Assembly: GCA_002469865.1 (NCBI GenBank)
Contig: DKOD01000085.1
Span: 1-6,842 of the forward strand
From: Alphaproteobacteria bacterium UBA7371
GTDB lineage: Bacteria; Pseudomonadota; Alphaproteobacteria; UBA8317
Direction of reading: 5' to 3'
Length of the DNA: 6,842 bases
Position 1 is the stretch's first letter. Each line of letters starts with the position of its first letter. Shown one piece after another: positions 1 through 5,713 of the stretch. The notes beneath the pieces are model-generated. The model made no database searches, had not been told where the DNA came from, and saw only the letters and a program-made list of their open reading frames with translations. Both the position numbers and the translations under genes were made by a program.

Positions 1-84
1 AAAAGCAAAAGCTTCAGAGAAATCTGCAAATTTGAAATCACGCACATAGGCGTTATTTTCTTCGCGCCATCCAGCAATTGCCAT
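1..84 (-). CDS. 4a-hydroxytetrahydrobiopterin dehydratase (pterin-4a-carbinolamine dehydratase), 5' part only
   Basis: Only the first 28 codons are inside the window; the gene continues beyond its left edge. The family dehydrates 4a-hydroxytetrahydrobiopterin, recycling the pterin cofactor of aromatic amino-acid hydroxylases, in the cytoplasm. The visible protein starts MAIAGW and then shows the family pattern of a Gly-Trp pair, an Arg before an aromatic/basic strand (RDFKF), and DFSEAFAF, which matches the usual 'F-x-DF-x-EAF-x-F' block just before the helix carrying the HHP motif. That catalytic motif lies outside the window. The ATG (84-82) overlaps the thpR stop by one base (TGATG), and GAAAGG at 92-97 is a well-spaced ribosome-binding site, which supports this start and translational coupling. 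The N-terminus is about 15 residues shorter than usual, because most members have a helix before the Gly-Trp pair. In-frame sequence further upstream does not resemble that helix. Recognition rests on this short segment alone. Confidence 0.75.
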   Translation of the reverse strand, partial: MAIAGWREENNAYVRDFKFADFSEAFAF

Positions 85-629
85 CACGCAGCCTTTCGCA
101 ACATTGGGAAGATGGCAATTGGTGAATAGACGGGAACCATATTGCCAAGTTGGCTTTCTAATAACGAAAATTCATGAATTTCAAAAGGGTCTGTCCGAAA
201 TGCGCCCTCCCGTTCCAGATATTCCCCGGTCATGTAGCCGGGGGTACGACCAATCTTGGCAAGGGTCGTGTGGGGTTTGTATTTGCGTCTCTTGCATTGA
301 AGGCCAGCCCGCTTCACCGCTGCTTGGACCCGGGTTTGCAATGCGATCAAGGGCAGTGCATCCACTGGGTTGGCATAGAGAGTTCTTGGCCGGTCATCGC
401 CAAAAACACCAAGCCCACTAAAGCGCATGGTGATTGGTTCATGAAGAAGCCTACCCAGCGCCAACATCAAATCATCGATTTCCCGGCTGTTTAAATCGCC
501 CAAAAATTCAAGCGTGAGGTGTAAATTGTCCTGGGGCACCCATTTGGCCATGAGCAGGTCCTGGGGCAAAGAGCAGAGTTGCTCTGCGACATGGTCGGGA
601 AATTGAATGGCAATGAATGTCCGGCACAT
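84..629 (-). CDS. thpR: RNA 2',3'-cyclic phosphodiesterase (2'-5' RNA ligase family)
   Basis: This is a 181-residue 2H phosphoesterase, the normal size for ThpR/LigT. The family hydrolyses 2',3'-cyclic phosphate ends of RNA to 2'-phosphates and can join or cleave 2'-5' linked tRNA halves in vitro; its physiological role is unsettled. Both catalytic H-x-T-x tetrapeptides are present: HLTL at residues 37-40 and HTTL at 120-123. The first is followed by EFLG, and the second is preceded by a basic K-R-R-K-Y-K-P stretch, as usual. The N-terminus MCRTFIAIQFP fits the family pattern 'R-x-F-I-A-I', supporting the ATG at 629. An AGGAGG ribosome-binding site at 635-640 sits five bases upstream. A candidate promoter and a perfect inverted repeat lie just beyond it. 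The stop overlaps the start of the pterin dehydratase gene, so the two are probably one transcript. No residues are missing. Confidence 0.95.
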   Translation of the reverse strand: MCRTFIAIQFPDHVAEQLCSLPQDLLMAKWVPQDNLHLTLEFLGDLNSREIDDLMLALGRLLHEPITMRFSGLGVFGDDRPRTLYANPVDALPLIALQTRVQAAVKRAGLQCKRRKYKPHTTLAKIGRTPGYMTGEYLEREGAFRTDPFEIHEFSLLESQLGNMVPVYSPIAIFPMLRKAA

Positions 630-648
630 CAGCGCCTCCTCGCATCAC

Positions 649-671
649 ATCCATCGGATCGTCCGATGGAT
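649..671. promoter_or_regulatory. Perfect 10-bp inverted repeat over the predicted thpR transcription start; candidate operator
   Basis: The arms ATCCATCGGA (649-658) and TCCGATGGAT (662-671) are exact reverse complements separated by TCG. The repeat lies between the thpR ribosome-binding site (635-640) and a candidate -10 element (674-679 on the minus strand). Transcription from that -10 would start near 667, inside the right arm, so the RNA would hold only part of the hairpin. That favours a DNA operator for a dimeric repressor over an RNA structure. No T-run follows on either strand in the right place for a terminator. I do not recognise the cognate regulator. The repeat is seen directly; the role is inferred. 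Confidence 0.55.
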
Positions 672-673
672 TT

Positions 674-682
674 ATTGTAACA
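674..682 (-). promoter_or_regulatory. Candidate extended -10 promoter for thpR
   Basis: Read on the minus strand this is TGTTACAAT, an extended -10 element (TGn followed by TACAAT, five of six matches to TATAAT). I see no good -35 hexamer at the usual distance upstream, which is tolerable for an extended -10 promoter. The predicted start near 667 gives a leader of roughly 38 bases before the thpR ATG. It implies that thpR and the pterin dehydratase can be expressed apart from the upstream reductase gene. Confidence 0.4.
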
Positions 683-769
683 TGCGGGGGATTTGCCTTT
701 TTCTCATTGGTTTTGTTGCCATTTCTGGCGAATCACCTGGTTTGGGCACCCTCACCATTTGTTGCATGA

Positions 770-784
770 ATATCGTGACGATAT
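770..784. repeat. Palindrome ATATCGT-G-ACGATAT in the gap between the reductase and thpR genes
   Basis: Two perfect 7-base arms (770-776 and 778-784) flank a single G. With one base between the arms it cannot form a good RNA hairpin, so a protein-binding site is the likelier reading. It is about 30 bases past the reductase stop and about 90 bases upstream of the candidate thpR -10, with no adjacent promoter that I can recognise. Function unknown. Confidence 0.4.
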
Positions 785-795
785 GATGACATGGC

Positions 796-808
796 TTGGG
801 CGGCCCAA
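796..808. repeat. Short inverted repeat just downstream of the aldo/keto reductase gene
   Basis: TTGGGC and GCCCAA are separated by one G, about eight bases past the reductase stop codon (816-818). Read on the minus strand it could fold as a five-pair stem with a three-base loop, but no T-run follows, so it is at best a weak or factor-assisted end of transcription. It may instead stabilise the 3' end of the message, or be chance. Confidence 0.25.
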
Positions 809-815
809 ATAGTGA

Positions 816-1868
816 TCAGGGGCAGGGGTTTGGTTGGCGCAAGTGAATTTCTTCAATACCGGCCAAAACCTCATCGGAAAGGTCGATGGTGAAGGCATTC
901 AGGTTTTCCTGCAATTGCGTCATGCCCGTGGCGCCAATGATGGTTGATGTCACAAAATCACGTCCATGGCAGAAGGCCAAGGCAAGTTGTGTGGATGTGA
1001 GGCCGTGGGATTTGGCCAATTCCTGATAGGCTGCGACGGCTTCAGCAGCCCCCTTTTTTTCATAGCGATCAACGCGATCAAAAAGCGCCTTGCGGCTGCC
1101 TTCCGGCAATGCATTGCCAAGATATTTTCCCGACAACACGCCGCCCGCAAGCGGCGAATAGGGTAGGCAGGCCACCTGTTCGCGCAGGGACACCTCCGAC
1201 AAGCCCATTTCATAGGTTCTGTTCAGCAGGTTGTAGGCATTTTGCACCGACACCACGCAAGGCAAATCATGTTGTTGGGCAAGTTGCAGGAACTTCATGA
1301 CACCCCAGGGCGTCTCATTGGAAAGACCAATGGCCCGGATTTTTCCCTGCTGCACAAATTTGGCAAGGCTTTCGAGGGACTCTTCCATTGGTATGCCATA
1401 ATTGGTGGAATGGCGGTAACCAAGTTGTGCCCCAAAAAGAGGGATATCCCGGTCAGGCCAATGCAGTTGGTAAAGGTCAATCACGTCGGTTTTGAGTCTA
1501 TGCAGGCTTTTATGGAGCGCCTCTTCAATATTGGCATGGTCAAGACGTGGGAGTTTGTTGCCCTCACGGAACCAATCCATATGACCAGATCGCCCGATCA
1601 CCTTGGTCGCCAAAACCCAATCATTGCGGCGGCCATATTTGGCAAAGTAATCGCCAATGATTTCTTCCGTGGCGCCTTGTGTTTCTGGCTTTGGGGGGAT
1701 CGCATATAATTCCGCCGTATCCATAAAATTTACCCCAAAAGACCGGGCATGTTCCAATTGGTCAAAAGCTTCTTGGGGTGTGTTTTGTTGACCATAGGTC
1801 ATGGTGCCAAGGCAGATTGAAGAAACGTCAATACCGCTTTTGCCAAGTGGGCGTGGATGAAAAATCAT
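816..1868 (-). CDS. tas: Tas-like NADP(H)-dependent aldo/keto reductase
   Basis: This 350-residue protein has the length and motifs of the E. coli Tas branch of the aldo/keto reductases: cytoplasmic TIM-barrel enzymes that use NADPH to reduce carbonyl compounds. The natural substrate of Tas is unknown; the E. coli gene was named for suppressing tyrosine auxotrophy. The catalytic tetrad reads as Asp50, Tyr55, Lys89 and His136 in contexts FMDTAELY, ATKV and YQLHWP. LGTMTYGQQN near the N-terminus, PPKPETQG at 58-65, the GLSNETPWGVM loop, QNAYNLLNR and the C-terminal IIGATGMTQLQENL all match Tas. A GAGGAG ribosome-binding site at 1874-1879, five bases before the ATG, fixes the start. It lies 22 bases after tesA and is probably cotranscribed with it, though nothing links the two enzymes chemically. 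All expected residues are present. The family and Tas-like subgroup are clear, but orthology in function to E. coli Tas is inferred. Confidence 0.92.
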   Translation of the reverse strand: MIFHPRPLGKSGIDVSSICLGTMTYGQQNTPQEAFDQLEHARSFGVNFMDTAELYAIPPKPETQGATEEIIGDYFAKYGRRNDWVLATKVIGRSGHMDWFREGNKLPRLDHANIEEALHKSLHRLKTDVIDLYQLHWPDRDIPLFGAQLGYRHSTNYGIPMEESLESLAKFVQQGKIRAIGLSNETPWGVMKFLQLAQQHDLPCVVSVQNAYNLLNRTYEMGLSEVSLREQVACLPYSPLAGGVLSGKYLGNALPEGSRKALFDRVDRYEKKGAAEAVAAYQELAKSHGLTSTQLALAFCHGRDFVTSTIIGATGMTQLQENLNAFTIDLSDEVLAGIEEIHLRQPNPCP

Positions 1869-1890
1869 GATGTCTCCTCAAAAAGCACGG

Positions 1891-2514
1891 TCACAATGCG
1901 CGCACAAATTCCAAGATGGCCGGTCCCATGCGTGACATGATTTCAGCCACGCCCTTTTGGTTGGGGTGCATCATGTCACCTTGGTTCAGCTCAGGGTCAA
2001 GGGCCACACCTTCCAGCAAAAAGGGGTAGAAGGGCAAGTCATGTTGGTTGGCAAGATCTGTGAAAACCTGATCAAATTCCGCGCCATAGGATGGCCCCCA
2101 ATTGTTGGGTGCACGCGCGCCAACCAGAAAGACCGGGATGTTTTTGGCCAAATGCGCTTCGATAATCTTGGATAGATTATCACGCATCAATGACGGCGGC
2201 AGGCCACGCAGGGCATCATTGGCCCCAAGCGCCAGGATCAAACCGTCAGGTTGTTGGCTAAGTGATTCACCAATCCTTGCAGCGCCGCCGCCTGAGGTGT
2301 CACCGGAAAGGCCCTGGTTGATAACCACAATATTTGGAAAAGTTTTTTGAAGATAATCGTTGAGTTTGACTGGCAAGGCCCAATCCGCAGGCAGGCCATA
2401 ACCAGCGGTGAGGCTGTCGCCAAGCATGATAATTTTTTTGTCATTCGCCAAGGCCGGTAGGGTTAGGCCAAGCATGAGCAAGAAGATGGCTTGCAACAAT
2501 TTGATGATGATCAT
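1891..2514 (-). CDS. tesA: Periplasmic GDSL-family arylesterase / acyl-CoA thioesterase I / lysophospholipase L1
   Basis: This is a 207-residue SGNH/GDSL hydrolase. Residues 1-23 form a signal peptide: one Lys, a long Leu/Ile-rich core and an ALA site before Asn24, so the mature enzyme acts in the periplasm. All catalytic blocks are present: GDSLTAGYG with nucleophile Ser34, the oxyanion glycine Gly71 in LSGDTS, GANDALRG with Asn99, and DMMHPN with Asp180 and His183. E. coli TesA hydrolyses acyl-thioesters, lysophospholipids and aryl esters, and the blocks align with it closely. GGGAGGT (2521-2527) six bases upstream is a strong ribosome-binding site. The gene is divergent from ybbA-ybbP across 66 bases, as in E. 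coli, which suggests that the lipase works with that ABC complex on a lipid at the outer face of the inner membrane. The true substrate cannot be read from sequence. Confidence 0.95.
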   Translation of the reverse strand: MIIIKLLQAIFLLMLGLTLPALANDKKIIMLGDSLTAGYGLPADWALPVKLNDYLQKTFPNIVVINQGLSGDTSGGGAARIGESLSQQPDGLILALGANDALRGLPPSLMRDNLSKIIEAHLAKNIPVFLVGARAPNNWGPSYGAEFDQVFTDLANQHDLPFYPFLLEGVALDPELNQGDMMHPNQKGVAEIMSRMGPAILEFVRAL

Positions 2515-2580
2515 GGAATTACCTCCCGTGGGCCCCTATGTTTCTAAGGCAGCATATGGACCGGAAAACCAGAGAAGACC
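2515..2580. promoter_or_regulatory. Divergent intergenic region between tesA and the ABC ATPase gene
   Basis: These 66 bases must hold the start signals of both divergent genes, so their promoters almost certainly overlap and may be co-regulated. The tesA ribosome-binding site (2521-2527, minus strand) is clear. The plus-strand gene has only a weak AGAGAAG-type site at 2571-2577. Possible -10-like sequences occur around CATATG at 2553-2558, but I see no convincing -35/-10 pair on either strand. That the gap is regulatory is inferred from gene orientation. Confidence 0.45.
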
Positions 2581-3246
2581 ATGGAAAATATTCTTGAATT
2601 TGTGAATGTCCATTACAGGATTGATGGGCCCGATGGGGCGCTTCACCTCCTCAATGGGGTAAGTTTTTCTCTGTCCCGGGGTGAAAGCCTCGCAATTACC
2701 GGACCATCTGGCTCGGGCAAAACCAGCATGTTGCGTTTGGCGGCTGGATTGGTGCCAATAAGTGAAGGGCATATTCATCTTGATGGCGCAGATCTGGCAA
2801 ATATTGATGCCGAGGGTCGGGCTGTGCTTCGCCGCACCAAGCTTGGCCAAGTGTTCCAGCAATTTCGGCTTGTGGAAAACCTCGATGCTATTGAAAATGT
2901 GGTGCTTGGTCAGGAATTGGCAGGTTTGGAGGTTGATTTTGATGCCGCCGCTGATGCCTTGGCGCAGGTAGGTCTTGAGCACCGCATGCAACATCGCCCC
3001 GCCATGCTTTCTGGCGGGGAGCGGCAGCGTGTGGGCATTGCCCGTGCTTTGATCCACAACCCACCTTTGGTGCTTGCCGATGAGCCAACAGGCAATCTTG
3101 ACCGAGACCGGGCAGGGCAGGTTTTTGAATTGTTGCTGGCCAGCGTCGAAGCACGTGGTGCTGGTCTTATTCTTGTGACCCATGACCCTGAACTTGCGGC
3201 CAGATGTGGCCGAAAGTTGGTTATTCGTGGCGGGGTGCTGCATTGA
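2581..3246 (+). CDS. ybbA: LolD/YbbA-family ABC transporter ATP-binding protein
   Basis: This 221-residue ATPase is the cytoplasmic, energy-supplying half of a MacB/LolCDE-type (type VII) ABC complex. All nucleotide-binding motifs are intact: Walker A GPSGSGKT at residues 41-48, Q-loop Gln93 in VFQQF, signature LSGGERQ at 143-149, Walker B LVLADE at 163-168 with catalytic Glu168, D-loop NLD at 172-174 and switch His201 in VTHD. The 'ADEPTGNLD' wording and overall length are typical of the LolD/YbbA/FtsE group. The YbbA assignment rather than LolD rests on context: divergent to tesA and followed by a single long permease that matches YbbP. LolD would normally sit with two separate LolC/E permeases. 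The stop overlaps the permease start, indicating coupled translation. The start ATG has only a weak ribosome-binding site, but ENILEF aligns with family N-termini. Confidence 0.93.
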   Translation: MENILEFVNVHYRIDGPDGALHLLNGVSFSLSRGESLAITGPSGSGKTSMLRLAAGLVPISEGHIHLDGADLANIDAEGRAVLRRTKLGQVFQQFRLVENLDAIENVVLGQELAGLEVDFDAAADALAQVGLEHRMQHRPAMLSGGERQRVGIARALIHNPPLVLADEPTGNLDRDRAGQVFELLLASVEARGAGLILVTHDPELAARCGRKLVIRGGVLH

Positions 3247-5639
3247 TTTTTTTGCCTCTCATTGCCCGCCGACTCGCTTTGCGTGAGGCCAAATTACTTG
3301 CCCGTACAGCCCGGGGGACCTTTTTGTCCCTCGCATTGGCAGCCTTACTGTTTTCGGTAACCCTGCTCTCGGGCTTGGGTGTTCAGCGAGCCGTGGAATC
3401 CTCAGGCGCAGAATTGCTTGGCGGTGACGTTGAGATTAGGTCCGTGCATCGGCCTGTCGATGAGGCATCCTATGTTGCCCTGGATGGGGTGATGGCTTCT
3501 GCCCGCATGACCAGCCTTCGTTCCATGATGGAGGTGGCGGACAATAGGCGCCTTGTCCAGGTAACCGCTGTGGATGGTGCCTGGCCGCTGAAAGGTGAGG
3601 TGGTGGCCGAACCTGCCAATGCCTTTGAGACGATGGTGGGAAAGGGTGGGGTTCTTCTGGAGCCAGGCTTGATGAAACGCTTCGGGCTCACGAATGGAGA
3701 TGACATCGTCCTTGCTGGTCGCCCCATGACCATTCAAGGTGCGGTTTTGGCCATGCCCGGTGGTTTTAGCCAAGGCCCTGTTTTGGGCCCGCGCTTGCTC
3801 ATGAAACGGGGAGACTTGGTGGATGCAGGTTTGTTGCGAATTGGCAGCCTTTTTAACGACCATTTGCTTTTGGCGGTTGATGATGCTGCCCTGAGCGAGG
3901 TGGCAACCAAATCGGCTGATATTGCCGAGCAACAGGGAATAAGATCCCGTGATCGTCGTGCTGCAGCCCCGGCATTTTTGCAGGTTGTGGGTCGGGTTTC
4001 GGTGGCATTTGCCCTTATGGTTTCTGCTGGTTTGATCATGTCAGCCTATGGGCTGCGTCATGCGGTCATGACCCAAAGACGACTGCGTCAGGGGCTTTCT
4101 GATGATCTATTGGCCCTAGGCATGGCCGAAAAAATGCGGGGGCGCATGATGCTTACCGCCATGATGCTGCCAGGCATGTTGGCCACCCTGTTGGGCATTA
4201 TTCCTGGAATATTCGTCATCGTTATTGGGGCATCATTTTTGCCCGTTTCGGTGCCATTTTCGTTGCCTGTTTGGGACATGATGGCCGTGGGTGCGGCGGT
4301 TTTTGCGTATGCTTTTGTAGTGGCTTTGGTGGCGCTACGCGTCAAAACAGCTTTCTGGCATTGGTTGGTGCTTCCAATCATGTCCTTTGGGGTGTTTGCC
4401 TCACTGCTGGGCCTCCAGCCAGGTGTTTTTGCTGCGGCCTTCTCCTTGCTCCCTTTGTTTTTGGAATTGCTGGCTATTTTGTTGGCGCCACTTTTTGCCA
4501 AATTTGCCCGGAGCCCCAAACAATGGGTGCGTGATGTTGCCCGCAGCCTTCGCCAGCCCTGGCTGATGCGCCTGGGATTTTCTGTTGGCGCGGTGGGCGC
4601 CTTGGCCTTTGCCACGGTGTTGATTGCATTGGCGTCGGTGGATGCAGAGCTAGAGCAGCGTTTGGCATCTGATGCGCCAAGCCATTTTGTTGTCGATCTA
4701 CGCCGTGACGAAGTGGCCCCTTTTCAGCAAATAATGGGCGAAGAAGGTGCCAAAGACGTCCAGACCGCCAGCATGTTGCGCGGCATGATCAAAGCGATCA
4801 ATGGCGTGCCTTCTGCCGAGGCCAATGTCGATGAAGGATCTGCTTGGATGTTGCGGGGTGATCGGGGCATCACCTTTACCGATGACCTGCCCCAGGGCAC
4901 AGAAATTACCGATGGGCAATGGTGGGGCCCGAGGGCCGAAGGTGCGTTTTTGTCCATGGCAAAAAATGCCGCCTCAGATTTTGGCATCACCATTGGTGAC
5001 CAATTAACCGTGGATATTCTGGGCCGGCCGGTGGAACTAACCGTGGCCAATTTGCGGGAGATAAATTGGGCTGGCGGTGGAATGAATTTCTCCCTGGTGG
5101 TGAATGAGGCCGTGGGGCTGCAATTGCCACTTGGGTTTTTGGGCACTTTTCGGGTGGATGAGGAAAAAACAGAAGGTTTGGAAGCCCGGCTTGCCAATGA
5201 ATTTCCCGGCGCTTCGGTGGTCCGTGTGGGTGATGTCCTTGAGCCTGTGGAGGCATTGCTGCGCAGCTTAAAATTGTTGCTCACTTCCCTAGCCGCGGCC
5301 CTGCTTATCGGTGCCCTTATGGTTTTGGTCAGCGCGCTATTTGCACAAATTCGTTTGCGGGCCGATGAAATCAACACCCGCCGAATGTTGGGTGCATCAG
5401 CCGCTCAAGTTGGTCAGATGATCCGCCGCGAAACCTTGGCATTGGCCCTCTTGGTGCTTTTGGTTGGTGGGCTTATGGGCACGGGCCTGGTGGTTGTGTT
5501 GTTTGTGGGCGTTTTGGACCGACCTGTTGTTGTGCCTTGGACCATGTTGTTGGCGGGTCTTCTGGTGCCATTGGTTGTTTTGGTGGGCGGCGCTGCGCGT
5601 GAAGGGCGCAAAATCATGCGACAGAACGCGCAATATTAA
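3243..5639 (+). CDS. ybbP: YbbP-type FtsX-family ABC transporter permease
   Basis: This inner-membrane permease is the partner of the preceding ATPase. From the TTG at 3243 it is 798 residues, close to E. coli YbbP (about 800 as I recall). I count ten hydrophobic segments, near residues 26-46, 247-270, 303-335, 346-367, 373-391, 396-419, 443-466, 678-701, 730-758 and 767-786. Two large extracytoplasmic domains lie between helices 1-2 and 7-8, which is the YbbP pattern of two fused FtsX-like halves; LolC/LolE/MacB have four helices. The cytoplasmic coupling segment after helix 8 (RADEINTRRMLGAS) is the conserved FtsX signature. I prefer the TTG start because it overlaps the ATPase stop (TTGA) and leaves IFLPLIARRLALREAK as a normal N-terminus. 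An ATG at 3204 would add 13 residues that merely read the ATPase tail out of frame. It probably extracts or moves lipid for TesA; the substrate is unknown. Confidence 0.92.
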   Translation: MIFLPLIARRLALREAKLLARTARGTFLSLALAALLFSVTLLSGLGVQRAVESSGAELLGGDVEIRSVHRPVDEASYVALDGVMASARMTSLRSMMEVADNRRLVQVTAVDGAWPLKGEVVAEPANAFETMVGKGGVLLEPGLMKRFGLTNGDDIVLAGRPMTIQGAVLAMPGGFSQGPVLGPRLLMKRGDLVDAGLLRIGSLFNDHLLLAVDDAALSEVATKSADIAEQQGIRSRDRRAAAPAFLQVVGRVSVAFALMVSAGLIMSAYGLRHAVMTQRRLRQGLSDDLLALGMAEKMRGRMMLTAMMLPGMLATLLGIIPGIFVIVIGASFLPVSVPFSLPVWDMMAVGAAVFAYAFVVALVALRVKTAFWHWLVLPIMSFGVFASLLGLQPGVFAAAFSLLPLFLELLAILLAPLFAKFARSPKQWVRDVARSLRQPWLMRLGFSVGAVGALAFATVLIALASVDAELEQRLASDAPSHFVVDLRRDEVAPFQQIMGEEGAKDVQTASMLRGMIKAINGVPSAEANVDEGSAWMLRGDRGITFTDDLPQGTEITDGQWWGPRAEGAFLSMAKNAASDFGITIGDQLTVDILGRPVELTVANLREINWAGGGMNFSLVVNEAVGLQLPLGFLGTFRVDEEKTEGLEARLANEFPGASVVRVGDVLEPVEALLRSLKLLLTSLAAALLIGALMVLVSALFAQIRLRADEINTRRMLGASAAQVGQMIRRETLALALLVLLVGGLMGTGLVVVLFVGVLDRPVVVPWTMLLAGLLVPLVVLVGGAAREGRKIMRQNAQY

Positions 5640-5676
5640 TGTTTTTTGGTTGAATTTTCCGCCATGAATGCGCACA

Positions 5677-5682
5677 TACAAT
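5677..5682 (+). promoter_or_regulatory. Possible -10 element for the BI-1 family gene
   Basis: TACAAT matches five of six consensus positions, 31 bases upstream of the ATG, in the 74-base gap after the permease. There is no TGn extension. The only -35-like hexamer (TTGAAT, around 5650-5655) is about 21 bases away, longer than usual. The gap has no hairpin terminator for the permease gene, so read-through from ybbAP is also possible. Confidence 0.3.
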
Positions 5683-5713
5683 GAAACAGTTTTACTAGGG
5701 AGCGTCTCTGACT

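Noticed and set aside
174..494. Plus-strand frames opposite thpR, including one with several Cys residues that resembles a zinc ribbon
   Set aside because: The strand carrying both catalytic HxTx motifs and a strong ribosome-binding site is clearly the coding one; the Cys spacing does not continue as a real zinc finger.
649..671. Reading the 10-bp inverted repeat as an intrinsic terminator for the reductase transcript
   Set aside because: No T-run follows on the minus strand; it lies about 145 bases past the stop and directly before the thpR ribosome-binding site.
716..729. Small hairpin with GCCA/TGGC arms around a GAAA (minus strand) tetraloop, considered as part of a structured leader or small RNA
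   Set aside because: A four-pair stem is expected by chance in a gap of this size, it is upstream of the candidate promoter, and no larger fold could be drawn around it.
1242..1709. A 155-codon plus-strand frame opposite the aldo/keto reductase
   Set aside because: It overlaps the conserved barrel of a complete reductase gene, and its translation shows no known motif.
2536..3243. A 235-codon open frame on the minus strand opposite the ABC ATPase gene
   Set aside because: It is a complete antisense of a gene with every ABC motif intact, has no recognisable domain, and its protein is rich in His/Gln/Pro as expected from reverse-strand reading.
4724..5377. Long minus-strand frames (also 3402-3932 and 4088-4615) opposite the permease
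   Set aside because: These are shadows of the permease codons: low-complexity Ser/Pro/Arg/Ala-rich translations with no family resemblance and no separate ribosome-binding signals that I can see.
2581..5639. Assigning the ATPase-permease pair to LolCDE or MacB
   Set aside because: There is only one permease, with about ten helices and two extracytoplasmic domains, no MacA-type adaptor, and tesA next door; this fits YbbAP better.
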